Origin: Alkalihalobacillus sp. FSL W8-0930 | GTDB lineage: Bacteria; Bacillota; Bacilli; Bacillales; Bacillaceae_D | DNA: 64,000 nucleotides | Direction: 5' to 3' | NCBI GenBank assembly: GCA_037965595.1 | Contig: CP150183.1 | Coordinates: forward strand, 248,001 to 312,000 | In this document: in pieces, positions 42,448 to 52,175 of the stretch | Position numbering within the stretch: the first letter of the stretch is position 1 | Layout of the letters: every line of letters starts with the position of its first letter | Position numbers and translations under genes: made by a program | Notes under the pieces: model-generated | The model's input: the letters and a program-made list of their open reading frames with translations, nothing else | Told to the model about the DNA's origin: nothing | Database searches by the model: none

Positions 42448-42732
42448 CTACACAAAATTAGCCCCAAAGTAAAAGAAGAAAGCAATGATTGCCAATGTGA
42501 TAAGCGTAATGATGAGCGCGAGCACAGGCAGAATGTTGCTTTCTTTTTTTGAGATGAAACTAAGGATCAAAAAGATGATGATCGCCACCAAACACACTGG
42601 CACAAATAAGTAATAAAGGGTGCCAGCAAATGTATTTAAGTATGGGGCGATTAAATCTAATAAGAGAATGTTGGAAATGAGTAGAATGCTTAAGATCAGG
42701 ACAGTGTAGGATCTCCAGGTTATCCTTTTCAA
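42448..42732 (-). CDS. small three-span membrane protein
   Basis: Protein of 94 residues with three hydrophobic segments (VLILSILLISNILLLDLI, TLYYLFVPVCLVAIIIFLIL, ILPVLALIITLITLAIIAFF). TTG 42732 is chosen because GGAGG lies 7 nt upstream; the frame opens slightly earlier. Unknown function. It follows the DUF3139-like gene on the same strand, separated by 24 bp. Confidence 0.65.
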   Translation of the reverse strand: MKRITWRSYTVLILSILLISNILLLDLIAPYLNTFAGTLYYLFVPVCLVAIIIFLILSFISKKESNILPVLALIITLITLAIIAFFFYFGANFV

Positions 42733-42756
42733 TCTACATCCTCCGTTCAATTAGTG

Positions 42757-43107
42757 TTATTCGTTATCCTCGGTGTGGTTGCCTTCGCCGTCTGTTCCTC
42801 CGATTTGCTGTACACCGATGTTGTCGTTATAGATGTATTGATATTCCTGGTCTTCATCTGCGAACGTGACAAAGGCTTGGTACGCGTCTTCTTCGTCATA
42901 TTTATCGCCGCTCCAGTCGTAATCTGTGCGAATCGATTCAATCTCTTCATCAGCATAATTCTGTTCTTCGGTTAGGTATTCATAGACCCTTTCTTCTGTG
43001 ATCGCTAGCTGGTCCTGGCTTCCGTTAAAAAAGTTGAACACAAGAATTCCCACACATGTTAGGGAAATGATTGCGACGATTGTGATGAACATACCTCTTT
43101 TTTTCAT
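42757..43107 (-). CDS. DUF3139-like membrane-anchored protein
   Basis: Protein of 116 residues with one N-terminal membrane helix (MFITIVAIISLTCVGILVFN) and an acidic extracytoplasmic domain (VYEYLTEEQNYADEEIESIR, DYDWSGDKYDEEDAYQAFVT) matching the DUF3139 pattern. RBS AAGGAGAA. Probably co-transcribed with the following small membrane protein. Confidence 0.75.
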   Translation of the reverse strand: MKKRGMFITIVAIISLTCVGILVFNFFNGSQDQLAITEERVYEYLTEEQNYADEEIESIRTDYDWSGDKYDEEDAYQAFVTFADEDQEYQYIYNDNIGVQQIGGTDGEGNHTEDNE

Positions 43108-43292
43108 ATGGATTCTCCTTAATCATTGTTATTCTACACGTACCGAGACTATACCCTGGTATTGATGTTCGTAAAACGTGAAAAGCTAGCGAACATGTAT
43201 CGTTAAAGGTAGAGCTGTTCATAAATGACTAGTTTTCCACTTGTAATCGTTTTATGATAGAGAATAGCAGAAGATAGTGAAAGGTGATATGA

Positions 43293-44648
43293 ATGAAAAA
43301 ACGAATAACGTGCCTTCTCCTAGCCACGATGGTTGGGTTAGCGGCCTGTAGTGATGAGGAAGAGCCATCCAATACAGACATACAAGATCAGACAGCCAGT
43401 GAGGACGAGGAAACAGAAGAAGTGCATGAGTCACCAGAGGATGTAGAGGTGGACCAGGAACCTGAAATTGAAGTGCAGGAGGATGTAGAGCAGGTCGAAT
43501 CGGATTCTGTAGAAGAGCTAATGAAACAGGAGCCAGGGGTTTATCACGGAGAAGCCTTTGATGAGGAAGCGGTACTCGAAGAAGTGAGAGGTTTTCCTGA
43601 AGGCCTTACCACTCAAGAAGCCTTTGATCGGATGCTCCAGCTACTGGCAGAAGATTTTAGAGAAGAACAGGCTTTATTTGAAAGCTTTGAAGAAGGAATG
43701 GAGACGCCAAAAGAAGAGCAGGATGAACTTGAAGAAGAAACATATCAGGGACTCAACATCCAGATTCTCATGGATGCAAGTGAAAGCATGGTAGCTGAGA
43801 TCGATGGAAAGCCGAAGATGGACATTGCGAAAGAAGCGGTACAAGCGTTTGCGGCCGATCTACCGGCTGAAGCAAATGTGGCCATTCATGTTTATGGACA
43901 CAAAGGAAGTAATCAAACAGAGGGCAAAGAGGAATCTTGTTCTCAAACAGAGACACTGTACCCATTAAATGAATACGAAGAAGAAGGTGTCCAAGCGGCA
44001 TTGGATTCGTTTCAGGCAGCAGGGTATGCGCCAATTGCTTTAGCCATTGAAGAAGCTGGAGCGCTGTTTCCTGAAGGTGGAGAGAACATCTTATACATTG
44101 TAAGTGGTGGGGAAGACACGTGCGAAGGAGATCCGGTTGAGACAACGAAGGCCCTCCAGGATTCTGGTGTATCACCGGTTGTTCATACCATTGGTTTTGA
44201 CGTGAATGATGAAGAACGTCAAGCACTTGAAACGATTGCTGATGCAGGAGAAGGTGAATACTTCAGCGTAGACAACGCAGAAATGTTGGACGAGTTGTTT
44301 AGTCAAGAATCAGAGAATCTGGAGCTAGCGTGGCTTCAATGGAGAAATGAAAACATTTTAAAAGGCTATGAAGCAAGAACCGAACAAATTCTTTCATTAT
44401 ATGAGGTTCAAAATGATGCAATTCAACGAGGATACGAGGAACGAAATCGAATCGTCTCAATCCTATACACAGTAAAACCCGACGTTGACTTTGATATCCA
44501 TGAAGTGAGGGACCTCGCACACGAACGAAGAGAGAAGCTCTCAGACTATATCGAAACAAAGAGCGCAGAGCTTCAGGAAAAAGTGAAAGAAGGAGCTGAT
44601 GAAAGACAAGAAGAAATCAGAAGGAACGCTTTGGACGATGAAAAATAA
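43293..44648 (+). CDS. von Willebrand factor A domain lipoprotein
   Basis: Protein of 451 residues. Signal peptide with lipobox GLAAC, then a highly acidic linker (about residues 21-70). The vWA domain (~residues 148-330) contains the MIDAS motif in IQILMDASESMVAEIDG and the threonine/aspartate positions in PIALAIEEAG. A charged coiled-coil tail follows. It resembles the YwmC/YwmD group of B. subtilis. Such surface vWA domains bind metal-dependent protein partners. A terminator follows. Confidence 0.85.
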   Translation: MKKRITCLLLATMVGLAACSDEEEPSNTDIQDQTASEDEETEEVHESPEDVEVDQEPEIEVQEDVEQVESDSVEELMKQEPGVYHGEAFDEEAVLEEVRGFPEGLTTQEAFDRMLQLLAEDFREEQALFESFEEGMETPKEEQDELEEETYQGLNIQILMDASESMVAEIDGKPKMDIAKEAVQAFAADLPAEANVAIHVYGHKGSNQTEGKEESCSQTETLYPLNEYEEEGVQAALDSFQAAGYAPIALAIEEAGALFPEGGENILYIVSGGEDTCEGDPVETTKALQDSGVSPVVHTIGFDVNDEERQALETIADAGEGEYFSVDNAEMLDELFSQESENLELAWLQWRNENILKGYEARTEQILSLYEVQNDAIQRGYEERNRIVSILYTVKPDVDFDIHEVRDLAHERREKLSDYIETKSAELQEKVKEGADERQEEIRRNALDDEK

Positions 44649-44654
44649 ATAGAA

Positions 44655-44686
44655 AAAAAGGACTTCTAGCAATAGAAGTTCTTTTT
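44655..44686. terminator. hairpin terminator
   Basis: AAAAAGGACTTCTA and TAGAAGTTCTTTTT arms around GCAA. Confidence 0.8.
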
Positions 44687-44753
44687 GATGCATGCAGTTT
44701 ACAATATTTTAGGTCACTAAAAAATAGTTAGAGTTTTTAGCGGTTTATTGGTG

Positions 44754-45389
44754 TTAGTTATTTTTCAATGAGTGTATTAATTCAAGATAGTATTGAGGTT
44801 GATGAGTTTTATATAGGTTGTACCATGCATGTAAAGTGTCTGGTGTCACAACCTCAAGTTTATTAAGTACTTCCCTAGCAAATTCAAGAGGTGCTATCCC
44901 AGAAGCAGTAATTAAATTTGCATCTGAGACGACAGATTCAAACTTATATTGGCCTTCTCCTTTATAGTTGGGACAGACCATTTTTGTATATTCTAAGTTG
45001 TTACTTGTATGATCTCTGGTATCTAAATTTCCCATATTCGCGAGCCCTTCAATCGCACCACAAATGGCAGCGACAATTGTACCACTCTCTAATGCTTGAG
45101 CAGTTCTTTTTAATATAGGTTGATGTATTTCATCGCTCCAAGTCGTTCCGCCTGGTAAAATTAAAAGATCATTACTTCCAAGAGTGCATTCATCAAGGGA
45201 AATATCTGGACTTATGCTAATTCCCCCCATTGTAGTAATTATTTCATTAGTCGTTCCTACTGTGATTATCTTAAGAGGTTCCAATCCTTTTTTAAAATAT
45301 CTACCTGTGTTTAATTCAGCGATTAAATATCCATATTCCCAGTCTGACATTGTATCAAATACATAGAGAAAAGCTTTTTTCGTTTGCAT
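44754..45389 (-). CDS. DJ-1/PfpI family protein (glutamine amidotransferase-like)
   Basis: Protein of 211 residues: the nucleophile-elbow Cys is in VAAICGAIEGLANMG, with the partner block LLILPGGTTWSDEIHQP upstream. This class I glutamine amidotransferase-like fold is common in AraC/ThiJ-like proteins of Bacilli. The ATG at 45389 has GGAG 9 nt upstream. It follows a WYL regulator gene on the same strand. The specific chemistry is unknown. Confidence 0.82.
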   Translation of the reverse strand: MQTKKAFLYVFDTMSDWEYGYLIAELNTGRYFKKGLEPLKIITVGTTNEIITTMGGISISPDISLDECTLGSNDLLILPGGTTWSDEIHQPILKRTAQALESGTIVAAICGAIEGLANMGNLDTRDHTSNNLEYTKMVCPNYKGEGQYKFESVVSDANLITASGIAPLEFAREVLNKLEVVTPDTLHAWYNLYKTHQPQYYLELIHSLKNN

Positions 45390-45431
45390 CCATTCACACT
45401 CCAATCACATTTGATATACACAGTATAAGAA

Positions 45432-45465
45432 AACATCCCTGACAGTCACCGTCAGGGATGTTTTT
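45432..45465. terminator. hairpin terminator
   Basis: AACATCCCTGAC and GTCAGGGATGTT arms with flanking A and T runs, between the WYL regulator and the DJ-1 gene. Confidence 0.75.
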
Positions 45466-46423
45466 ATTTTTCATGAAACGTTATTAAGTCGGATAGAATA
45501 TCAACAAGTCTTTTTTTAAGGCTGGCTGGCTCAATAACTTTAATTGACTTGTTAAATGGTAAAAGTATATAGGGGACATAGGTAAGTATCACATCTTCTT
45601 CTAATAGAAAAACGGCTTCATTAGAAGTTTGTTCTTTTAAATAATTACCTAAAAACCAATGTTGGCAAAGGTCAGCCAAAACTAATTCATCCCCACTAAC
45701 AACCAAAGAAACAACATCTTTATCTGCATAAGTAGGAAGAAGACCTTTAATAAAATGATCATGCGCGGAGAAATGATCTGGCTGATTGAATGTATCCTCG
45801 GTTAAAAACAGACTTTCCATTCGATCTACTCTAAAACTACGGATATCTTGCCTTAGGTGACAAAAGCCAATCACGTACCACTTCTTATTCCAATAGATTA
45901 TTCTGTATGGATCGACAAACCTGTCGTCTAATCGCTTATCGTCTCTTTTATGGTATAGAATCTTTACTGAATAGCTGGTAGCTATAGCCTCCTCCAACTT
46001 TTTTAAAAAAGACTCAATAGAAGATGGGCGTAAATGATTTATCACTTCAAGAGTGGCTAAGTGCTGGTTTGTTTTTGTTTCCTGTTCTGAATTTGAATAG
46101 TTACTTAGTTTGGAGAGCGCGTTATTTAGCGCTTCGCCGCCATAATATCCTGCTTCTTCTGCAAAAACAGCAGCGTGGAAAAGAGAAGTTTGCTCCTCGG
46201 AATTAAAAAATAGTGGGGCTTCAATAAAATTATTTAATAAGGTGTATCCACCATTGTGTCCAGGTTCTGAAATGATAGGCACACCGCTCGTTGTAAGGGT
46301 ATCAATATATCGGTAGACTGTCCGTATATTTATTTCTAGCTTATCCGATATTTGTTTTGCCGTTATTTTTTTATCTGAACGAAGCATCCATAGAATAGCT
46401 AACAAATTGTCTGTTTTAGGCAT
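45464..46423 (-). CDS. YafY-type HTH/WYL transcriptional regulator
   Basis: Protein of 319 residues. The N-terminal winged HTH (LAILWMLRSDKKITAKQISD, then LEINIRTVYRYIDTLTTSGV) is followed by the WYL domain (YRIIYWNKKWYVIGFCHLRQ, DIRSFRVDRMESLFL). WYL domains bind ligands, often nucleic acids or nucleotides. It is upstream of, and on the same strand as, the DJ-1 gene, separated by a terminator-like hairpin. Confidence 0.9.
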   Translation of the reverse strand: MPKTDNLLAILWMLRSDKKITAKQISDKLEINIRTVYRYIDTLTTSGVPIISEPGHNGGYTLLNNFIEAPLFFNSEEQTSLFHAAVFAEEAGYYGGEALNNALSKLSNYSNSEQETKTNQHLATLEVINHLRPSSIESFLKKLEEAIATSYSVKILYHKRDDKRLDDRFVDPYRIIYWNKKWYVIGFCHLRQDIRSFRVDRMESLFLTEDTFNQPDHFSAHDHFIKGLLPTYADKDVVSLVVSGDELVLADLCQHWFLGNYLKEQTSNEAVFLLEEDVILTYVPYILLPFNKSIKVIEPASLKKRLVDILSDLITFHEK

Positions 46424-46582
46424 ATAGAACCCACCTTAATATGAAAGAATTTAAGTAGTCCATTTCAACATACTACACCTCTACTCTAAATACATTTATT
46501 TTCCAATATATTTGTAAAAAAACGTAACAAGAATAAATCCTTGGCTTAAACAAAAGATAGAAACACCTATACCTTTAATGGA

Positions 46583-48031
46583 ATGTCAAAACGGTTACTT
46601 CGCGCACATAAGGTGGGTATTCATCATGAAACGGATGTGTCTAATTTGATTAAAAATATCTTGCTGACAATTATAGCTTTGTATGCTCTCTACGTTTTGT
46701 TTGGTGCGTACATTCTCTTTTTCCTCCCAATTTCTTATCACAAAAACACTGATAAGACACCCTTCAATCTATCCGAGGAAGTTCAAAATAAAGATCATGT
46801 GCTTCTTTTAGAAGATGGATTTGAGTCGGGGCAGGTTAGGATGCAAGCGATACGAGAAGCTCAGTCAAGTATAGACTTTATATCCTACTCGGTTCAAAAA
46901 GGAGAAACGTCACATCTCTTTATGGCGGAATTATTTGAGGCTGCTGATCGAGGGGTACACGTTCGGGTAGTATTAGATGGTTTATTCCATAATCTTCGTG
47001 GTGACTTGGGCGATGTGAGAGAAGCGATTGCCGCTCATCCAAATATGGAGCTTCGTTATTATGAGCCTTTCCAATTCTTTAAGCCGTGGTCTTGGCATAA
47101 TCGGTTACATGATAAGCTGCTTATAATCGATGAAACGTATGGAATTATTGGTGGGAGAAACATCGGTGATAAGTATCTCGCGCAAAATCGCCCAAAGGAT
47201 TACGTCTTTGACCGGGATGTCCTCGTCTATAACAAGGTTGAACAAGCAAACAGCTCGGTGAATGGGATGAAGGCCTATGCAAATGAGCTTTGGGACCATC
47301 CATTTACAAAACAAGAGAAGCATAGAATAAGCAAGAATCTATCTAAAGGTGAAGCCTTCAAGAAGCGATTAAAAGATAAAATGCAGAAAGCCCAGAAGGA
47401 AAACGATGCGTTTGTTCGACCGCTTGCAGATGATTGGACGAATCAAGCCGTGCAGGCAGATCACATTTCGTTTGTATCGAATCCCTTAACAAGACTTAAC
47501 AAATATCCGTATCTATGGGAAACATTTACGGAATTAGCTATGAATGCTGATTCTAAGGTGTATATGCAGACACCTTATGCCATCCCTACAAAACAAATGA
47601 TTGAAAGGGTTGGGATGCAGCCACATGTTCATCATGAGATGATAACCAACTCCATTCAACAGACGCCGAATCCTATGGCCTTCTCTGGTTATTTACGTAC
47701 GAGAGACGAGATTCTAAACAGTGGCGTTTTTATCTTTGAATATAGAGGTAATTACTCTATTCATGCAAAGTCATTTGTTATTGATGATAATCTGAGCATG
47801 GTTGGTTCATTTAATTTGGATGCCAGGTCAAGTTATCTAAACACAGAATCAGCTGTCTTAATACAAGGTTCTAAATTTGCTAAAGAACTTGAGAAACAGA
47901 TGGATCAAAAAAAGGAAAGCAGTGCTGTTCATTCCTTGAAAAATTCTCACACAGAGAGAAAAACAACGTTTAAAACGATCGCTATTAAGGTTTTATCTAA
48001 GATCTCTTTTTTGTGGAGAAATTTTTTATAA
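46583..48031 (+). CDS. phospholipase D family protein (cardiolipin synthase-like)
   Basis: Protein of 482 residues with one N-terminal membrane helix (ILLTIIALYALYVLFGAYIL) and two HKD motifs: HDKLLIIDETYGIIGGRNIG near residue 175 and HAKSFVIDDNLSMVGSFNLD near residue 398. The family includes cardiolipin and other phospholipid synthases; both catalytic sites are intact. No clear ribosome binding site precedes the ATG. It stands alone. Confidence 0.85.
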   Translation: MSKRLLRAHKVGIHHETDVSNLIKNILLTIIALYALYVLFGAYILFFLPISYHKNTDKTPFNLSEEVQNKDHVLLLEDGFESGQVRMQAIREAQSSIDFISYSVQKGETSHLFMAELFEAADRGVHVRVVLDGLFHNLRGDLGDVREAIAAHPNMELRYYEPFQFFKPWSWHNRLHDKLLIIDETYGIIGGRNIGDKYLAQNRPKDYVFDRDVLVYNKVEQANSSVNGMKAYANELWDHPFTKQEKHRISKNLSKGEAFKKRLKDKMQKAQKENDAFVRPLADDWTNQAVQADHISFVSNPLTRLNKYPYLWETFTELAMNADSKVYMQTPYAIPTKQMIERVGMQPHVHHEMITNSIQQTPNPMAFSGYLRTRDEILNSGVFIFEYRGNYSIHAKSFVIDDNLSMVGSFNLDARSSYLNTESAVLIQGSKFAKELEKQMDQKKESSAVHSLKNSHTERKTTFKTIAIKVLSKISFLWRNFL

Positions 48032-48131
48032 TAAATGGTTATTAAGGCATCATTAATCAACAGTAGACATTCATTTAACATCGTATCAGGAATTAACGGT
48101 GGTTAGGATTTTCCCAATGTTTTGCTTTGTA

Positions 48132-48141
48132 TACCATGGTA
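48132..48141. promoter_or_regulatory. palindrome TACCATGGTA upstream of the pectate lyase
   Basis: TACCATGGTA, a perfect 10-bp palindrome 125 bp before the pectate lyase start, within a 234-bp intergenic region without other clear signals. Confidence 0.3.
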
Positions 48142-48265
48142 CGCTTAGGATATCTACTACACAGGGGTGATGCCTATATCCTTTGCATAATGACTCGTTG
48201 GGTGCGCTTTGGAGCTGTTAGATTGTTGTTTCCATTCATTTAACCAAAACGATGCGAAAGTAGGG

Positions 48266-49279
48266 ATGAGTTTGAAATCAATCTTCTCCGTATTCATTGC
48301 CATGGTGCTCATGTTAAGTGTATTTACTGTTCCAGTCGAGGCAGGAAATGAAAGCGCTAACATTAACAATGCTAATTTTGCTATGCAAGGTTTTGCCACA
48401 CTGAATGGTGGCACAACTGGTGGTGCCGGTGGTACGACTGTAACCGTGACAACAGGAGATCAATTACTTGCCGCGTTAAAAAACAAACCAAGCAATACCC
48501 CTTTAACGATTTATGTAAATGGTACAATTACCCCCTCAAATACATCAGCTAGTAAAATCGACATAAAAGACATAAATGATGTTTCAATTCTCGGTGTAGG
48601 AACACGAGGAGAGTTTAATGGGATTGGTATAAAAGTGTGGCGTGCGAACAATATCATTATCCGTAACCTGAAGATTCACCATGTGAATACCGGGGATAAA
48701 GATGCTATTAGTATTGAAGGACCTTCTAAAAACATTTGGGTAGACCACAATGAACTCTATAACAGCTTAGACGTGCACAAGGATTATTACGATGGTCTGT
48801 TTGATGTGAAAAAAGACGCTGACTACATTACATTCTCGTGGAACTATGTGCATGATAGCTGGAAAAGTATGCTGATGGGCTCATCAGACACTGATTCATA
48901 TAACCGTAAAATCACTTTCCATAATAACTACTTTGAAAATTTGAACTCTCGCGTCCCTTCAGTACGCTTTGGTGAGGCTCATATTTTTAGCAACTACTAC
49001 AGCAACATTGTTGAAACGGGTATCAATTCTCGAATGGGTGCTAAGATACGAATTGAAGAGAATGCATTTGAGAACACACGTAACCCGATTACTAGCCGTG
49101 ATAGTAAACAGATTGGTTATTGGCATTTAATCAATAACACATTTAGCCAATCAACTGGTGATATCCCAACGTCTTCGACAACAACATACAACCCACCATA
49201 TTCGTATCAGGCGACTCCTGTAAGTCAGGTGAAAAATGTTGTACGTCAAAATGCAGGTGTTGGAGTCGTATCACCATGA
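48266..49279 (+). CDS. secreted pectate lyase (PL1-like)
   Basis: Protein of 337 residues. A Sec signal peptide ([20 protein letters not shown], cleavage likely after VEA) is followed by a parallel beta-helix of PL1 type: [40 protein letters not shown] with the Ca-binding [17 protein letters not shown], and the active-site segment [20 protein letters not shown]. It cleaves polygalacturonate outside the cell. The exact start is ambiguous (ATG 48266 or TTG 48272; AAGTAGGG is upstream of both). The product oligogalacturonides would need an importer; one oligosaccharide ABC system is 36 kb away in this window. Confidence 0.88.
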   Translation: MSLKSIFSVFIAMVLMLSVFTVPVEAGNESANINNANFAMQGFATLNGGTTGGAGGTTVTVTTGDQLLAALKNKPSNTPLTIYVNGTITPSNTSASKIDIKDINDVSILGVGTRGEFNGIGIKVWRANNIIIRNLKIHHVNTGDKDAISIEGPSKNIWVDHNELYNSLDVHKDYYDGLFDVKKDADYITFSWNYVHDSWKSMLMGSSDTDSYNRKITFHNNYFENLNSRVPSVRFGEAHIFSNYYSNIVETGINSRMGAKIRIEENAFENTRNPITSRDSKQIGYWHLINNTFSQSTGDIPTSSTTTYNPPYSYQATPVSQVKNVVRQNAGVGVVSP

Positions 49280-49284
49280 TTCTT

Positions 49285-49547
49285 AGAGGGCGGGACATAA
49301 CATTAATGTTGCGAGTCAAACACGACTATAGCAAATAAGGCGCTACAGGAGAATCCCTCGCACCTGCGGGAACGGCCTCAGCCCCTTTCGCGGGAAAAGC
49401 GCCGCTACAGTGTCTTCACCACGTTCTGTTCCGTAGGGAGTCTCGGGTTCTCCCTCCGCTTGTTCAAATAAAATCACGAAAGGCGAATGATTCTGCAATC
49501 GAATCATTCGCCTTTTCAATTTGATTTTTAGTTATGTCTCAGCCTCT
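49285..49547. mobile_element. MITE-like element with 17-bp terminal inverted repeats
   Basis: The ends AGAGGGCGGGACATAAC (49285-49301) and GTTATGTCTCAGCCTCT (49531-49547) are inverted repeats matching at 14 of 17 positions and enclose 263 bp. The interior is GC-richer than its surroundings (CGCACCTGCGGGAACGGCC and GTAGGGAGTCTCGGG-like segments) and holds a terminator hairpin near its right end. No ORF. The GGGACATAA end motif occurs in many intergenic repeats of Bacilli, from memory. Confidence 0.6.
49479..49516. terminator. hairpin terminator
   Basis: AAAGGCGAATGATT and AATCATTCGCCTTT arms, bidirectional, between the pectate lyase and the DUF418 gene. Confidence 0.75.
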
Positions 49548-49574
49548 TTTCTATTATGAAGCTGTTTGATCCAA

Positions 49575-50687
49575 TCATGACCATCTTCTCATTAACATTT
49601 CGATTGGTCCTCTACTATATTTTCTTCTCCAAAAAGCTGAGAAAATGATACTTACGATGAAAAAACCACAAGCATAAAGAAAGATAGGCAAAAGTGGTTG
49701 GGCCACGTATCCATTATACAGAACGACTTTATCAAAGAGCAGTAGAATGACGATTCCAATAACGACGTGACTTACATAATGGGTTAATGTTAATTGGCCT
49801 GTGTAGATAAGAGAACGAATGAGAGGGTTATTTGACCATTTGGTAACGATGTAGATAGATAACATAATCACCAGTAGCGCAGACGCTGAATTAGAGAGCA
49901 GATAAAAGATATTTGGTGGGAACGGTCCTGTTTCAAAGATGAAAAGCGCACTTTCCATATCCAAAATGGATTTTGAAAAAAGGTGAATGAAGATTCTAGA
50001 TAGAAGCTCTGTTGTGGTGAGCAAGGTTAAACTCATAAGGAGTATGATTTTTCTTGTTCTGGCATCTGATAAATTCAAACGCCCTATTAGCATACCGATC
50101 AGTAAAAAGCCAAACCATGGAAAAATAGGGTGGTATCCATTAAAAAATAAGTTTCTAAGAAATCCTGTCACAGTCCAGAAATCAAGATACTCTAAAAAGG
50201 GCTGAGTTGGATTCCATCCATGCATATAGTTAAAGAAGACTTGGCAGAACTGAGCGACAAGGGCAATAGTCGCAAGGAGTACTATAATAAATTTTGGTGA
50301 GGTTAGGATTATAAAAGCTGCAAAACACATAAAAAAACCATAATAGTGTAAGATGTCTCCTGACCAACCAATGCTGTATAACAGCATACCGAGTACAAAT
50401 AAGAAAAGGGATCGCTTTAGTAATGAGGTTCTGGCATTCTGAATGACTGATTGCTCTGCTGTGACACGTGCTTTCCTGGTCATCAATGTAATCCCGATAC
50501 CAGCCAACGTAACAAACGTAGCCGCGGCTCTTCCTTCAAATAAGTTGGTGAACCAGACCAATGCAGGCGCACCGTTGCCCTGTGCTCCAGTAGACACCAT
50601 GAAATTCATGACCAGCATTCCAAACATTGCTAGTGCACGAGCAAAGTCTAACCCTTCTATACGATGATGATTTAGACTATTGTTCAT
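49575..50687 (-). CDS. DUF418 family membrane protein
   Basis: Protein of 370 residues with about ten membrane helices, beginning RIEGLDFARALAMFGMLVMN and ending with the DUF418-typical TGQLTLTHYVSHVVIGIVIL then RKYSRGPIEMLMRRWS. The family is related to acyltransferase-3/heparan acetyltransferase-like membrane proteins; its function is unknown. It overlaps the end of the tetR-type gene by 11 nt and is the last gene of that operon. Confidence 0.85.
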   Translation of the reverse strand: MNNSLNHHRIEGLDFARALAMFGMLVMNFMVSTGAQGNGAPALVWFTNLFEGRAAATFVTLAGIGITLMTRKARVTAEQSVIQNARTSLLKRSLFLFVLGMLLYSIGWSGDILHYYGFFMCFAAFIILTSPKFIIVLLATIALVAQFCQVFFNYMHGWNPTQPFLEYLDFWTVTGFLRNLFFNGYHPIFPWFGFLLIGMLIGRLNLSDARTRKIILLMSLTLLTTTELLSRIFIHLFSKSILDMESALFIFETGPFPPNIFYLLSNSASALLVIMLSIYIVTKWSNNPLIRSLIYTGQLTLTHYVSHVVIGIVILLLFDKVVLYNGYVAQPLLPIFLYACGFFIVSIIFSAFWRRKYSRGPIEMLMRRWS

Positions 50688-51273
50688 ATGTTTCTATGCC
50701 TCTTAGCGTATTATCTACAGCTTCACGCCACACCTGTTCAAATTCTAATGTTGTGTCGGATAAGATGTAATTTGTAATGTTATCAAAGACAAGTGCAAGC
50801 AATTGTGACTTAATTAAAATGTTTTCATTCTTGATTGCTTTCACTTTAACAGCATGCTTAAACAGATTATAGAAGGCATTAAAGAAATCCTGTTGAATGT
50901 CTCTGATTTTCTCAGAGTAGTAAGAGTCACGAGAGGCTAACAAGATGTATTGGTTAAATAATTGATTAAACTGCAGATTTTGCTCTTGAAGAGAAATCGC
51001 TTTTTCACCGATGCTATACAACATGGTACGCAGGTTCGTATCATTCATTTCGTTTAGGTCTGCATAAGTGATTGACTGTATTTCTTTAGCTATGATGTCG
51101 AAGAGGGCTTTAATCAGTTCATCTTTTGATTTGAAATAGTAATAAACAGCTGGTTTCGTTATGCCTACTTCTGCTGCGATGTGAGCCATGCTTGTGTGAT
51201 CAAACCCTTTTTCCGAGAACATAGAAAAGGCCGTTTCAATAATTTGTTTGTACGTTTGTTCCTTGTTGCGCAT
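50677..51273 (-). CDS. TetR/AcrR family regulator
   Basis: Protein of 198 residues: N-terminal HTH (ETAFSMFSEKGFDHTSMAHI then AAEVGITKPAVYYYFKSKDE) and a variable helical ligand domain. RBS AGGAGGAG. Divergent from an AAA ATPase gene; a perfect 26-bp palindrome covers its promoter region, so it probably represses itself and the DUF418 gene. The ligand is unknown. Confidence 0.92.
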   Translation of the reverse strand: MRNKEQTYKQIIETAFSMFSEKGFDHTSMAHIAAEVGITKPAVYYYFKSKDELIKALFDIIAKEIQSITYADLNEMNDTNLRTMLYSIGEKAISLQEQNLQFNQLFNQYILLASRDSYYSEKIRDIQQDFFNAFYNLFKHAVKVKAIKNENILIKSQLLALVFDNITNYILSDTTLEFEQVWREAVDNTLRGIETYEQ

Positions 51274-51286
51274 ATGATCTCCTCCT

Positions 51287-51312
51287 TTATTTACTTACCG
51301 GTAAGTAAATAA
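51287..51312. promoter_or_regulatory. perfect 26-bp palindrome, TetR operator
   Basis: Each 13-nt half is TTATTTACTTACC and its exact complement, meeting at ACCGGT. It lies 14 bp upstream of the tetR-like start, just ahead of the ribosome binding site. Confidence 0.8.
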
Positions 51313-51434
51313 TATGATGAATTTATGTTAAATGCAACTGATTTTTTCAATCTATCGCATCAAAATCAGGAAAAGAAGATGGTATAGTGTGAAAAGATGA
51401 AGTAGTTGAAAATAAATTGTAGGAGGGGGAAGTC

Positions 51435-52175
51435 ATGTATTTAAAAAAGATCAAATTATTACGTGAAAAGATCTCAGGTCACAATGAATATCCTTTCTCG
51501 ATCCCGTGTATGAAGCATTTTGATGAACTAAATCTAACCAAAGCCGTTACTTTTTTTGTGGGTGAAAACGGCTCAGGAAAGTCGACGATGTTAGAGGGAA
51601 TTGCTGATAAATGTGATTTTAATACAGCGGGAGGAGGCAGGGGAAACCAATATGAGGTGCATGCTTCCCAATCAGCATTAGGAGACTATCTTCGGTTAGG
51701 ATGGATGCCTAAGACTGGTGACGGCTTTTTTTTAAGAGCTGAATCCTTTTATCAATTTGCTTCTCATTTGGATCAATTAAAAGAAGATGACCCTTCCTAC
51801 AGTTATGGCCGTTACGGTGGACAATCCTTACACGAACAATCGCACGGAGAATCGTTTCTTTCTTTGTTTAAAAATCGGTTTGATTGTAAGGCTCTCTATT
51901 TACTCGATGAACCAGAGGCTGCGTTATCTCCTGCCAGACAACTCGTTTTTCTAAGAGTCATTCATGACCTGGCCACAAAGGAAAACGCGCAATTTATTAT
52001 TGCTACTCATTCTCCTATCCTACTTGGCTATCCAGATGCAGAGATCTATAGCTTTGATCATCAGACGATCGATTTGATTGATTACCAAATGACAGATCAT
52101 TACCAGATCACTCACTACTTTCTTCAGAATCGTGAAAGAATGCTATTAGAGCTTTTAAAGGATGAAGATGAGTGA
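51435..52175 (+). CDS. AAA/ABC-type ATPase (COG3910-like)
   Basis: Protein of 246 residues: Walker A in AVTFFVGENGSGKSTMLEGI, the signature-like GGQSLHEQSHGESF, Walker B in ALYLLDEPEAALSPARQLVF, and the H-loop in FIIATHSPILL. The family is uncharacterised, with an SMC/RecF-like nucleotide fold and no transporter partner nearby. RBS AGGAGGGGG. It ends 280 bp before the TPP-controlled operon. Confidence 0.85.
   Translation: MYLKKIKLLREKISGHNEYPFSIPCMKHFDELNLTKAVTFFVGENGSGKSTMLEGIADKCDFNTAGGGRGNQYEVHASQSALGDYLRLGWMPKTGDGFFLRAESFYQFASHLDQLKEDDPSYSYGRYGGQSLHEQSHGESFLSLFKNRFDCKALYLLDEPEAALSPARQLVFLRVIHDLATKENAQFIIATHSPILLGYPDAEIYSFDHQTIDLIDYQMTDHYQITHYFLQNRERMLLELLKDEDE

Noticed and set aside
43768-44226. 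Minus-strand ORF of 152 codons antisense to the vWA lipoprotein
   Set aside because: It is a shadow of an acidic coding region: the product is Leu/His/Gln-rich low complexity without a start signal.
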